Shown here one piece after another: positions 1 to 8,532 of a stretch of DNA of 64,000 bases (positions are counted from its first letter, which is position 1; each line of letters starts with the position of its first letter). Source of the DNA: Psychrobacter sp. Cmf 22.2. Its GTDB lineage: Bacteria > Pseudomonadota > Gammaproteobacteria > Pseudomonadales > Moraxellaceae. The stretch covers positions 62,001 to 126,000 of the forward strand of contig NZ_MRYA01000002.1 of NCBI RefSeq assembly GCF_001921745.1, in the 5' to 3' direction. Both the position numbers and the translations under genes were made by a program. The notes beneath the pieces are model-generated. The model saw only the letters and a program-made list of their open reading frames with translations, was not told where the DNA came from and ran no database searches.

Positions 1-2
1 CA

Positions 3-1397
3 GATTCTATCCCGATGCTGGTGATATCTAGTGTCAATAAAGTTGAGGACACAGGAAGTGGTGAAGGGCATTTGCATGAGTTGCACGATCAGCAGGGCAT
101 GGTCAGCAAGGTTGCGCTTGCAAGCAAAACCATCTGGCAACCTGAATCTTTGCCCAAAGTTATCGCCGAAGCCTTTGCCATGTTTGATGGCGCGCGTCCG
201 GGACCGGTGCATATTCAGTTGCCTATCGATGTGATCACCACCGATGCCAGTCATGTCGCCAAGCCGCCTAAAATTGATAAGAGTGTAGCAAGTTTGGCGC
301 GACCACAGGTCACAAGACCGCTGCCCAATCCTGCACAGCTTGATTTAATCGTTGAGCAGTTAAAAAGCGCAAAAAACCCAGTGTTGCTTTACGGTGGTGG
401 CTGCGTCGATGTCGATCACGATGCACAAAGGCTGGCTGAGCTTATCGATGCCCCGACATTTTTGACCATCAATGCCAAAGGTTTGCTGCCACCTGGTCAC
501 GCACTCAGTCTGGGTAGCAATCAGTCGTTAGAAGCTGGGCGCGCCGTCATTAGCGAGGCCGATATGGTACTGGCGATTGGTACTGAGCTTGGTGAGACCG
601 ATTACGACGTATTCTTTAATGGTGAGTTCCAAATCAACGGCACACTCATTCGTATTGACTGCGATGCTCAGCAGTTGCAGCGTCCTTTTAGAGCGGATAT
701 CGCCGTATTGTCTGATGCACAGATGGCGATTAGTGGGCTATGTACACGTTTAGAAAATCACAATCTCGGTCATAAGGCAGCAGCGCGAGTAGCCAAGGTA
801 AAGCAGACGTTAATAGAAGCGATAACCCCGGACTTTGCTGGTCAAAATGCACTGCTTCAATTGATTAGAGATGAAGTAAAAGATGTCATCTTCGTTGGTG
901 ATTCGACGCAGCCTGTCTATAGTGGCAACCTTGGCTTTGAGGCGTTGGCGACTCGTAAGTGGTTTAACTCATCAACCGGATTTGGCACCTTAGGTTATGG
1001 CTTGCCTGCTGCGATTGGCGCAATGATTGGCTCGAAAGCTCCTGTTGTTAGTCTTATTGGTGACGGTGGTATTCAGTTTACCATTGCAGAACTTATCTGC
1101 GCGGCCGAGCTTGAGCTACCATTGATTGTCCTACTTTGGAATAACCAAGGTTATGGTGAGATTCGTCGTTATATGGAGGAGGGCGGCTTGCCACTGATTG
1201 GCGTCAATATCAAGACACCTAATTTTGAGCCATTGGCCGCAGGGTTTGGCGCAGGCTATCGTAGAATCACCGATAAGCAGCAGCTAGTAGAAGCCTTGCA
1301 ACAGGATATCAATGGTAAGCAGCCAATCATTTATGAAGTAGACGAAGCCGATGAGTTTCTAACAAAAATGGCTAAGACCTATAAAAGTTTCAGCTAG
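3..1397 (+). CDS. Thiamine-diphosphate-dependent decarboxylase, AruI-like (5' truncated by window)
   Basis: The reading frame is open to the window edge, so the true start lies upstream; 464 residues remain of a family usually near 530-560. The middle domain carries an AINAKGLLPP-like segment (TINAKGLLPP), and the C-terminal domain has the ThDP/Mg signature GDGG...NN (GDGGIQFT then NNQGYGEIRRY). The GETDYDVFF and GHLHELHDQ segments resemble 5-guanidino-2-oxopentanoate decarboxylase (AruI), which decarboxylates 2-ketoarginine to 4-guanidinobutyraldehyde in the arginine transaminase pathway. Acetolactate synthase large subunit is the main alternative; no small subunit gene follows. The ThDP enzyme assignment is firm, the AruI substrate is an inference from remembered family features. 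Confidence 0.75.
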   Translation, partial: DSIPMLVISSVNKVEDTGSGEGHLHELHDQQGMVSKVALASKTIWQPESLPKVIAEAFAMFDGARPGPVHIQLPIDVITTDASHVAKPPKIDKSVASLARPQVTRPLPNPAQLDLIVEQLKSAKNPVLLYGGGCVDVDHDAQRLAELIDAPTFLTINAKGLLPPGHALSLGSNQSLEAGRAVISEADMVLAIGTELGETDYDVFFNGEFQINGTLIRIDCDAQQLQRPFRADIAVLSDAQMAISGLCTRLENHNLGHKAAARVAKVKQTLIEAITPDFAGQNALLQLIRDEVKDVIFVGDSTQPVYSGNLGFEALATRKWFNSSTGFGTLGYGLPAAIGAMIGSKAPVVSLIGDGGIQFTIAELICAAELELPLIVLLWNNQGYGEIRRYMEEGGLPLIGVNIKTPNFEPLAAGFGAGYRRITDKQQLVEALQQDINGKQPIIYEVDEADEFLTKMAKTYKSFS

Positions 1398-1421
1398 CTT
1401 ACTTTATTTAAAAGACAAGCA

Positions 1422-1445
1422 CTTATCTACTATTAAATAGATAAG
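1422..1445 (+). terminator. Weak hairpin after the ThDP decarboxylase
   Basis: An 8-bp perfect inverted repeat, CTTATCTA / TAGATAAG, lies 25 bases past the stop codon. There is no following T-run, so intrinsic termination is only possible, not clear. Confidence 0.35.
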
Positions 1446-1581
1446 ACTTATCAGCTATCTCTTAGTGTAGAGAGTTTGTGTTTTTGGGATATGGAACTCA
1501 GCTAACTCAGCAATTTTAAGAGTCAGTCAAACAGCCAAAATGGAAAATATTGGCGATAGCCGCCCATCATGGAGGAATTAA

Positions 1582-2988
1582 ATGACGGTTAATATCAATA
1601 AGTCGCAACAGCCTGTTTTAGGCAATGATGCTGTCGACTCAAAAACGCCGCAAGGAGAGCAATGGCGCGCGTCATTGTGGAAGTTTTTATTGTTTTCAGC
1701 GCTTGGTATTGCGCTATTTATTATTCCGTTTCAATGGGATGGTAAAGTTACTATTTTACTTGGTGTATTAACCGATGCTTTGCAAGCCGCTTTGGGTGGT
1801 TATGTCGCTTATATTGCCCTTGCGATAGTCACGACTTCTTTTATTGGCGCGCTCGCAGTCAAAGTATTGCGTCCTAACTTACACCCAGACTCTTTACTAA
1901 AAAAACTCTTCGATGTCGATTGGTTGTGGCTTGTTGCACGTTTTTTAGGCACGTTGTTTATTTGGATGATTTTTCTTCAAGTAGGTCCAGAATTTATTAT
2001 CAATCGTAATACTGGCGGCGTCATATTCGAAGATCTTATTCCTATTTTAATCCCTCTATTTTTCTTTGCCATCCTATCTTTGCCGTTTTTGACTGATTTT
2101 GGTTTGATGGAATTTTTGGGAACTTTAGCTAGTAAGGTGTTTATTAAACTGTTCAAACTGCCAGGACGCTCAGCGGTCGATGCCATGTCCTCTTGGTTTG
2201 GTGCAGCTTCTATTGGTCTGCTGGTTACTATGCAGGAGTATGATAAAAGCTACTATAGCCAGCGTGAAGCGGCCATTATTGCCACGACTTTTTCGGTAAC
2301 CTCTATCGCTTTTACTTATGTCGTTGCCAAGACTATTGGGGTAGATAATAATTTTGTTTTCTTTTACTTGACCATCGCGTTGACGGGCTTTATCGCTGCT
2401 ACTATTATGCCGCGTATCCCGCCACTGTCATTAAAACCTGATACTTATCATTCTGGTAAATGTATGTTGGATGAAGACATTCCTGCACAATACAGTATGC
2501 CGCAGTGGGCACTGAACCGGGCAGTGACTCGAGCATACTCTATGCCAGACTTGGGTAGCGTATTCAAACATAGCGTAAAAAACCTGTTTGATATTTATTT
2601 TGGGCTTATTCCGATTATTTTTGCAATCGGTACTATTGGTCTGGGTTTGGCTGAATACACCCCTGTATTTGATTGGATTGCCGCGCCATTAGTTCCCGTA
2701 CTCGATTTATTACAAATTCCAGAAGCGACCAAAGCAGCCCCTGCCATGATTATGGGTTTTGCTGATATGTACTTACCAGCGTTGGTCGGTAAGAGTATCG
2801 AGAGTGAGATGACACGCTTTATCGTTGGCGCTGCCTCTATCACGCAGATTATTTACATGTCTGAAGTTGGCGCGCTAATTTTGAAATCGAACATCAAACT
2901 TAATGTTTTAGAGTTGTTTGCAATCTTTATTATCCGTACGCTTATTAGCTTAGTGGTTATTACATCAGTGGCACATCTACTGTACTAA
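1582..2988 (+). CDS. YjiH-family membrane protein with nucleoside-recognition (Gate) domain
   Basis: A 468-residue polytopic membrane protein with about ten hydrophobic segments; the first 35 residues are polar and cytoplasmic. The order of segments and stretches such as KLFDVDWLWLVARFLGTLF recall the YjiH family, whose members carry a nucleoside-recognition Gate domain but whose substrate is unknown. A strong ribosome site, GGAGG, sits 7 bases before the ATG at 1582. It follows the ThDP decarboxylase by 184 bases on the same strand and ends at a good terminator, so it may be its own unit. Linkage to arginine or amine use is an inference from neighbourhood only. Confidence 0.75.
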   Translation: MTVNINKSQQPVLGNDAVDSKTPQGEQWRASLWKFLLFSALGIALFIIPFQWDGKVTILLGVLTDALQAALGGYVAYIALAIVTTSFIGALAVKVLRPNLHPDSLLKKLFDVDWLWLVARFLGTLFIWMIFLQVGPEFIINRNTGGVIFEDLIPILIPLFFFAILSLPFLTDFGLMEFLGTLASKVFIKLFKLPGRSAVDAMSSWFGAASIGLLVTMQEYDKSYYSQREAAIIATTFSVTSIAFTYVVAKTIGVDNNFVFFYLTIALTGFIAATIMPRIPPLSLKPDTYHSGKCMLDEDIPAQYSMPQWALNRAVTRAYSMPDLGSVFKHSVKNLFDIYFGLIPIIFAIGTIGLGLAEYTPVFDWIAAPLVPVLDLLQIPEATKAAPAMIMGFADMYLPALVGKSIESEMTRFIVGAASITQIIYMSEVGALILKSNIKLNVLELFAIFIIRTLISLVVITSVAHLLY

Positions 2989-3012
2989 TAGAGACTTACA
3001 ATAGTGACAAAG

Positions 3013-3043
3013 CCGGTTTGGTTTAAACTCAGACCGGATTTTT
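3013..3043 (+). terminator. Rho-independent terminator after yjiH-like gene
   Basis: Stem CCGGTTTG / CAGACCGG (8 pairs, one G-U), 9-base loop, then ATTTTT. It sits between convergent genes, 25 bases beyond the yjiH-like stop. Confidence 0.7.
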
Positions 3044-3108
3044 GCTATTTATATATTTTCAAAAAACTCTCAAAGCGCCGCGTTAAAAGCTATGTTTAAC
3101 AAATACTA

Positions 3109-4131
3109 TTAAATCGCTAAGCGTGAAAACTTCTCTTGATACTCCTTCGGGGTCAGCTCGGTGGCGCGTTTAAACAGGCGGGTAAATGATGAGATGTCAT
3201 CGTAGCCAACTTGTTCGGCGAGCGATTTTATCGTCACATCGCCTGTTTCTAATAAGCGTTTGGCCTGCTCGACTCTGACCGCTTGAATATACTCAATCGG
3301 GCGCATCGCGACGCAAGATTGAAAACGCCTGTTTAGAGTACGCGGAGTGACATTGACCATGGCGGCCAAATGGCTCACCTGTAGAGGTTGCTTAAAGTTC
3401 TCTTCGATAAACTCTTGTACTTGCTTAATCAGTTGGTCAGCATGTGGCTTATGTAGCGTCACGTTGATATAGCTGTTTTGATTGCCACGTTTGCTATCGA
3501 TGATCTGGGTTTTAGCCACTTGGGTCGAAATCTCGCGCCCACAATAGCGCTCGATTAATAATAATCCCAAATCATAAAAGGCGCTACCGCCCGCCGCACA
3601 AAATATATCGCCAAATTGGGTTTTAGATGCGCCTTTTGCTTGCGTGACAAACTGGTTTTCTTGCAAATCAACCAATGGAAAATCTGCCTTAAACTTGCTG
3701 GCATAGCCCCAATGGGTTGTCGCGACTTTGCCATCGAGCAAGCTTGCTTTTGCCAAAAAAAACGCACCGCTACAGTTACTGGCGATATCGGCTTTGGTAC
3801 TCGCCAGCCGCTTGATATGTTCAATCAACTCAGCGTTCTGACTCAGCACTTTATCGATGGAATCGCCAATCGTTGGGATTAACAATAAATCGCATTCCGT
3901 CACCTGCCGAATATCGCAATGCGCTTGCATGATTAAGCGATTGCTACATCTGATATCCGCACCGCCTAAGCTTGCAATCTGCACATTAAACCTTGGCTCT
4001 ACGCGCTCATCCAAAAAGCGCTGCCAGCTGACGCCAGTAAATGAAAACAAATCTAACGCCCCTGTCAGAGCGCTACCAAGCACACCATCGAAACCAAGGA
4101 TAATGACTTTAAAGGGTTTGGAGTAGGGCAA
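3109..4131 (-). CDS. GlxA-family transcriptional regulator (DJ-1/PfpI plus AraC HTH)
   Basis: A 340-residue regulator. Residues about 8-190 form a DJ-1/PfpI-like amidotransferase fold (VIILGFDGVLGSAL start, SNCSGAFFLAKASLLDG around the nucleophile-elbow position), and residues about 225-335 form an AraC-type double helix-turn-helix (LAAMVNVTPRTLNRRF and IKSLAEQVGYDDISSFTRLF). This architecture matches GlxA/ArgR/CdhR-type regulators of amino acid, carnitine and quaternary amine catabolism. It is divergent from the acyl-CoA dehydrogenase with about 290 bases between them, so it is a good candidate regulator of that gene and the two SDR genes. The ligand is unknown. Confidence 0.85.
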   Translation of the reverse strand: MPYSKPFKVIILGFDGVLGSALTGALDLFSFTGVSWQRFLDERVEPRFNVQIASLGGADIRCSNRLIMQAHCDIRQVTECDLLLIPTIGDSIDKVLSQNAELIEHIKRLASTKADIASNCSGAFFLAKASLLDGKVATTHWGYASKFKADFPLVDLQENQFVTQAKGASKTQFGDIFCAAGGSAFYDLGLLLIERYCGREISTQVAKTQIIDSKRGNQNSYINVTLHKPHADQLIKQVQEFIEENFKQPLQVSHLAAMVNVTPRTLNRRFQSCVAMRPIEYIQAVRVEQAKRLLETGDVTIKSLAEQVGYDDISSFTRLFKRATELTPKEYQEKFSRLAI

Positions 4132-4201
4132 AATTTAGTTTCCTTTTAGGTGTATGCAAATCTATAGCTGATAATAAATAAAAGCATTCGCTAATATTTG
4201 C

Positions 4202-4277
4202 GTGCAGCTGGTAAAGATTTTCTTGCGTGCTGTGCGCTTCGCCAGACAGGGGCTGCAAAAATCTCCCCCAGCTGCGC
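4202..4277 (+). repeat. Covarying palindromic repeat, copy A
   Basis: Terminal stem GCAGCTGG (4204-4211) pairs with CCAGCTGC (4268-4275), extended by a U-G and a G-C pair. The interior holds the family core TTTTCTTGCGTGCTGTGCG then GCCAGACAGGGGCTGCAAAA. It lies between the divergent GlxA-type regulator and the acyl-CoA dehydrogenase gene. See the finding on the whole family. Confidence 0.8.
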
Positions 4278-4421
4278 TAAGCGTAATTTGAAGTTCACTC
4301 ACCATACATTAGAAAGAATGTCTTATTTAACCTTAATTATGTCATAAATGACAATACGGCAAGGCATTAAATTAGATTACTATCAAGTTATCACCAAATT
4401 TAATAAGTTAACGAGAATACT

Positions 4422-6227
4422 ATGGCAGCAGATACGCTTATCAACGACTTTGAATTACCGTTCCAATTATATGATGTACTGGGCGCAGAAAATTTAACCG
4501 AGCATCCAAAATTTGCAGAGCATAGCCGCGAAACCTTCGACGCCGTACTCGACACCGCTAATAAAGTTGCCACTGATTTGTTTTTACCGCATAACCATTT
4601 AGCAGATAAAAACGAGCCACAGTTTGACGGCAAAAAAGTCAGCATGATAGACGATGTAAAAGTTGCCTTTGATGCCTTTCGTGAGTCAGGCTTTATAGCG
4701 GGTCGTTATAGCTTTGACGATGGCGGGATGCAACTACCGGAAACTGTCATGACGGCGGTGGCAGGCTATTTTATGGCAGCCAATCCATCGACCACTGCTT
4801 ATCCATTTTTGACCACGGCCGCAATCAATGTCATCTCACATTTCGCTAGTGATGAGATTAAAAATGCCTTTATGCCGCGTATGCTAACGGGCGAGTTCAC
4901 AGGAACGATGGCACTGACCGAGCCGCATGCTGGCTCGTCACTGGCTGATATTAAAACCACCGCTGTCAAGCAAGGCGACGGTAGCTACCGTATCAAAGGT
5001 AGCAAGATTTATATCTCAGCAGGCGATCACGAACTGTCTGATAATATCGTGCATCTAGTATTAGCCAAAGTACCGGGCGGTCCTGGTGGCGTTAAAGGTA
5101 TCTCGCTATTTGCTGTACCTAAGTATCGACTAAATGATGATTTATCGGTCGGCGAGCGCAATGATGTCCATCTAACCGGACTCATTCATAAACTTGGCTA
5201 TCGAGGAGCGACTTCTACGGCGTTGAGCTTTGGCGATGCAGGCGAGTGCTATGGCTACCTTATTGGTGAAGAGCATTTTGGTCTGCGTTATATGTTTAAA
5301 ATGATGAACGAGGCACGTATCGCGGTTGGCTTTGGCGCGGCGATGATTGGCTATCGTGGTTATCAGTACTCGCTTGATTATGCCAAAGACAGAACGCAGG
5401 GCAGAATCGCACCGAACAATAAACCTGAAGATGCAGCAACGGCGATTATCAATCATGGTGATGTTAAACGCATGCTACTTGCGCAAAAAGCTTATAGCGA
5501 GGGCGGCATTTCACTGTGCTTATACGGCTCAAACCTGATTGATCGTATCAATACCTGTGAAGACGCCACACTCAAAAACGAGCTATCAGAATTATTGGAT
5601 TTATTAACGCCAGTACTCAAAGCATGGCCGTCAGAATATGGGCCGAAAGCCAATGATTTGGGTATTCAAGTATTGGGCGGTGCAGGTTATACGCGTGAAT
5701 ATCAGGCCGAGCAGTTTTGGCGTGACAACCGTCTCAACCCCATTCATGAAGGCACAAATGGTGTGCAGGCGTTAGATTTGTCATTCCGTAAGTTGTGGCA
5801 AAACAAGGGTCTTGGTATTCAAGTTCTAAAACGTGAAATCACCCAAGATCTAGAAAGCATTAGTACACCAGAGACTGCCAAACTTGCCGGTAAATTGACG
5901 CCTTATATGGGTCATTTGCATGAAGTGCTCGTGCATTTAAGCAAAATCCTGCAAACGGAAAAGGCAGTAACGTTGACCGGTAACGCACAAGCATTGATGA
6001 ATATCTTTGCAACCATCGTGGTCAGTTGGATTTGGATTCGCCAAGCGAGCAAAGCGGAGCAACTACTAAGTACGACGCAAGATGTTGAGCAGCAGAATTT
6101 TTACAAAGGCAAACTACAAGCAGCAAAATACTTTATCGATTGGGAATTACCCTTAATCAATCGCGATATCGAGCTGTTAAATAATGACAATTCGGTTTGT
6201 ACTGATATGCAAGCCGCGTGGTTTTAA
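4422..6227 (+). CDS. Acyl-CoA dehydrogenase, large (DmdC-like) class
   Basis: A 601-residue flavoprotein that oxidises acyl-CoA to the 2-enoyl-CoA with transfer of electrons to ETF. Length is about 200 residues above standard acyl-CoA dehydrogenases, matching the class with an extra C-terminal helical domain (DmdC, 3-methylmercaptopropionyl-CoA dehydrogenase and relatives). Visible motifs: FAD/substrate segment MALTEPHAGSSLADIKT near residue 165, and NPIHEGTNGVQALD near residue 440, which carries the likely catalytic base Glu. Two SDR genes follow on the same strand (75 and 162 base gaps), suggesting a short beta-oxidation-like operon under the divergent GlxA-type regulator. True substrate cannot be read from sequence. 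Confidence 0.88.
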   Translation: MAADTLINDFELPFQLYDVLGAENLTEHPKFAEHSRETFDAVLDTANKVATDLFLPHNHLADKNEPQFDGKKVSMIDDVKVAFDAFRESGFIAGRYSFDDGGMQLPETVMTAVAGYFMAANPSTTAYPFLTTAAINVISHFASDEIKNAFMPRMLTGEFTGTMALTEPHAGSSLADIKTTAVKQGDGSYRIKGSKIYISAGDHELSDNIVHLVLAKVPGGPGGVKGISLFAVPKYRLNDDLSVGERNDVHLTGLIHKLGYRGATSTALSFGDAGECYGYLIGEEHFGLRYMFKMMNEARIAVGFGAAMIGYRGYQYSLDYAKDRTQGRIAPNNKPEDAATAIINHGDVKRMLLAQKAYSEGGISLCLYGSNLIDRINTCEDATLKNELSELLDLLTPVLKAWPSEYGPKANDLGIQVLGGAGYTREYQAEQFWRDNRLNPIHEGTNGVQALDLSFRKLWQNKGLGIQVLKREITQDLESISTPETAKLAGKLTPYMGHLHEVLVHLSKILQTEKAVTLTGNAQALMNIFATIVVSWIWIRQASKAEQLLSTTQDVEQQNFYKGKLQAAKYFIDWELPLINRDIELLNNDNSVCTDMQAAWF

Positions 6228-6302
6228 GAATTTAGACAGTAGTCACATCGCTTTTTAGACAGTTATCACAGATAAAATAATACTCTTTTAAAGGAATAAA
6301 AT

Positions 6303-7085
6303 ATGACGCTAAATACAAATGGAATTGCTTCAGACGTAACTGGTAAACGCATTTTAATCACTGGCGGGGCATCTGGTATCGGTGCGGCAAGTGCGCTACT
6401 GCTCGCCAGTCGCGGGGCCAAAGTAGTGATTGGTGATTTAGCAGAAGAGATGGGGGCAGCTGTTGCCAAGCAAGCACAAGACGCTGGTAATAGTATCGTG
6501 TTTAAAAAAGTCGATGTCACCAGCGGCGATGAAGTACGGGCGCTATTTGCCTTTGCCATGGAGACGCTCGGTGGCCTCGATGTGGTGATAAACAATGCTG
6601 GCATCGATCACAAGCCAGCACCCATGCATGAGCTGAGCGATGAAGATTTCGATCGTAATATCGCCGTCAACCTAAAAGGCGTCTGGCATTGTATGCGTGC
6701 CGCTGTCGCTTGTATGGCACCTAATGGCGGTGGACATGTGATCAATGTCGCGTCTATCGCAGGACTACGTTCTGCACCGCTACTCTCTGCTTATAGCGCT
6801 GCCAAACATGGTGTCATGGGGCTAACCAAGTCTGCGGCTCATGAATATGCGCGTGTCAATATCCGCTTTAATGCCATCTGTCCAAGCTTTATCGATACGC
6901 CGATGGTACGTAATACCATGGCAAATATGGACGAGCGCGCCCAGCAAGCGACCATTAAAGCCAGCCCAATGCGCCGTTTAGGTGACGTTGATGAGGTGTC
7001 AGGTGCGATTGCGTGGCTGGCGAGTGATGAGAGTAGCTTTATGAATGGTCATGCGTTTACCCTTGATGGTGGTATGTTGGCTTAA
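6303..7085 (+). CDS. SDR-family NAD(P)-dependent oxidoreductase (first)
   Basis: A 260-residue classical short-chain dehydrogenase. The Rossmann glycine motif TGGASGIGAA is near residue 20, NNAGID near residue 98, and the catalytic YSAAK motif near residue 160, followed by the usual C-terminal DGGML. Such enzymes interconvert hydroxyl and keto groups with NAD(H) or NADP(H); FabG-like or 3-hydroxyacyl-CoA dehydrogenase activity would fit the neighbouring acyl-CoA dehydrogenase. AAAGGAATAAAAT before the ATG provides the ribosome site. Substrate unassigned. Confidence 0.85.
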   Translation: MTLNTNGIASDVTGKRILITGGASGIGAASALLLASRGAKVVIGDLAEEMGAAVAKQAQDAGNSIVFKKVDVTSGDEVRALFAFAMETLGGLDVVINNAGIDHKPAPMHELSDEDFDRNIAVNLKGVWHCMRAAVACMAPNGGGHVINVASIAGLRSAPLLSAYSAAKHGVMGLTKSAAHEYARVNIRFNAICPSFIDTPMVRNTMANMDERAQQATIKASPMRRLGDVDEVSGAIAWLASDESSFMNGHAFTLDGGMLA

Positions 7086-7094
7086 TATTCAAAT

Positions 7095-7184
7095 AACTGC
7101 TAAACCATTACGGCGTTAGCCTCGCTCGATGTACTATGCGTACTATCTACGCTTGGCTGCCTTGTAATGAGTTTGCAGTTTTTT
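7095..7184 (+). repeat. Second-type intergenic palindrome, possible terminator
   Basis: AACTGC (7095-7100) pairs with GCAGTT (7175-7180); inner AAAC/GTTT and ATTAC/GTAAT also pair, and the centre GTACTATGCGTAC is itself palindromic. The right arm runs into TTTTTT, so the hairpin could end transcription of the preceding SDR gene. It differs in sequence from the other repeat family and only one copy was seen. Confidence 0.55.
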
Positions 7185-7247
7185 GACTATAATTTATTAA
7201 GTATTTACGATAAAAGATTGAATAGCTAATTTAAAACATAAGGAATA

Positions 7248-8012
7248 ATGATGAAAGATTTATTTGATTTAACGGGTAAGATTGCGTTGGTCACAGGTGC
7301 GAGCCGCGGTATTGGTGAGTCTATCGCCCGCCTATTGGCATCTAGAGGCGCGCATGTGATTGTCTCTAGCCGTAAGATAGACGCGTGCCAAGCGGTCGCC
7401 GATAGCATCAAAGCTGATGGTCATAAAGCCAGCGCCTTTGCTTGTCACGTCGGTGAGATGGACCAGATTGAGGCAGTTTTTGAGCATATAAAAAGCGAAT
7501 TTGGTCAACTTGATATCTTAGTCAATAACGCTGCCGCCAATCCTTATTATGGTCATATCCTAGATACGGATCTGGGCGCGTTTGATAAAACAGTAGAAGT
7601 TAATATTCGCGGTTATTTCTTTATGTCGACGGCGGCGGGTAAAATGATGCGCGAGCAGGGCGGTGGAGTAATTTTAAATACGGCATCAGTCAATGGCTTG
7701 GTCGCAGGTGATAAGCAAGGCATCTATTCAATTACTAAAGCCGCTGTGATTAGCATGACCAAAGCCTTTGCCAAAGAGTGCGGTCCATTAAATATTCGCG
7801 TCAATGCGTTATTGCCGGGTCTGACTGATACCAAGTTTGCTTCTGCCTTAACCACTAATGATAAAGTCTTAAAAATGGCGCTACATGCCATTCCACTAGG
7901 GCGCGTAGCCGATCCGGACGAGATGGCAGGTACGGTATTATACCTAGTGTCTGATGCGTCGAGCTATACCACGGGCGCTACGGTCGTAGTCGATGGTGGT
8001 ATGCTTGCTTAA
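7248..8012 (+). CDS. SDR-family NAD(P)-dependent oxidoreductase (second)
   Basis: A 254-residue classical SDR with the cofactor motif TGASRGIGES, NNAAANP in place of the usual NNAG, and a YSITK active site, ending in VVDGGMLA. The ATG at 7248 or the next codon at 7251 could serve; AAGGAATA precedes them. It is only modestly similar to the first SDR, so it is not a recent tandem duplicate. It is probably co-transcribed with, or coordinated with, the acyl-CoA dehydrogenase, and is followed by a strong terminator. Substrate unassigned. Confidence 0.85.
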   Translation: MMKDLFDLTGKIALVTGASRGIGESIARLLASRGAHVIVSSRKIDACQAVADSIKADGHKASAFACHVGEMDQIEAVFEHIKSEFGQLDILVNNAAANPYYGHILDTDLGAFDKTVEVNIRGYFFMSTAAGKMMREQGGGVILNTASVNGLVAGDKQGIYSITKAAVISMTKAFAKECGPLNIRVNALLPGLTDTKFASALTTNDKVLKMALHAIPLGRVADPDEMAGTVLYLVSDASSYTTGATVVVDGGMLA

Positions 8013-8060
8013 TAGTAAATGAGTAGTTTGAAATAATAGAGCCAGCTCTTAAGGTAACAA

Positions 8061-8093
8061 AACCGCATGATGCTAATATCATGCGGTTTTTTT
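8061..8093 (+). terminator. Strong rho-independent terminator after the SDR operon
   Basis: AACCGCATGAT / ATCATGCGGTT form an 11-bp perfect stem with a short loop (GCTAAT), continuing into TTTTTTT. Confidence 0.9.
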
Positions 8094-8161
8094 ATATTTA
8101 TACTCTATATTCAGCTTATGCGATCTAAACTTATAAATAAATTAACTGTGAAGCTGCGTTA

Positions 8162-8331
8162 GGGCGTGTCCTCAATTCAATCGATAATAATCTAAATGGG
8201 TTAAAAATGGCTAAATCTTGACAAACAGCGTCAAATAGCTGACTAATATCTCGATATTATCTGCGCTATTTTCCTTGTTTGACTGCAATTTATCTCATTT
8301 TTATCACCATTTTTAAAATGAGGACACGCCC
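8162..8331. mobile_element. MITE-like non-autonomous element (170 bp, TA target duplication)
   Basis: Terminal inverted repeats GGGCGTGTCCTCA (8162-8174) and TGAGGACACGCCC (8319-8331) are perfect and are flanked by TA on each side (8160-8161, 8332-8333), the duplication expected of IS630/IS427-type transposases. The interior is a long imperfect palindrome: CAAAC...AAATAGC...TAATAT-CTCG-ATATTA...GCTATTT...GTTTG. There is no coding capacity, so it needs a transposase in trans. The 520-base gene-free stretch 8013-8532 holds the upstream terminator, this element, and about 200 further AT-rich bases in which only the amine oxidase ribosome site was identified. Confidence 0.75.
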
Positions 8332-8532
8332 TAATAAAAAATAGAGATGAGTTGTTGTCCTGCAATATAACTATTGTTATAGTAAATAATGGTTTGATCT
8401 TAAAATGAGCCGCCTATAGCGTATTCACCAAGCTCTTTTATTGTCTACCGGTCACAACCAAGCACGAAATGGAATTCGTCTCAGAGTTAGCAGATGCTAT
8501 CTCTACACCTCAATACGATAAGGAAGTCGTCA

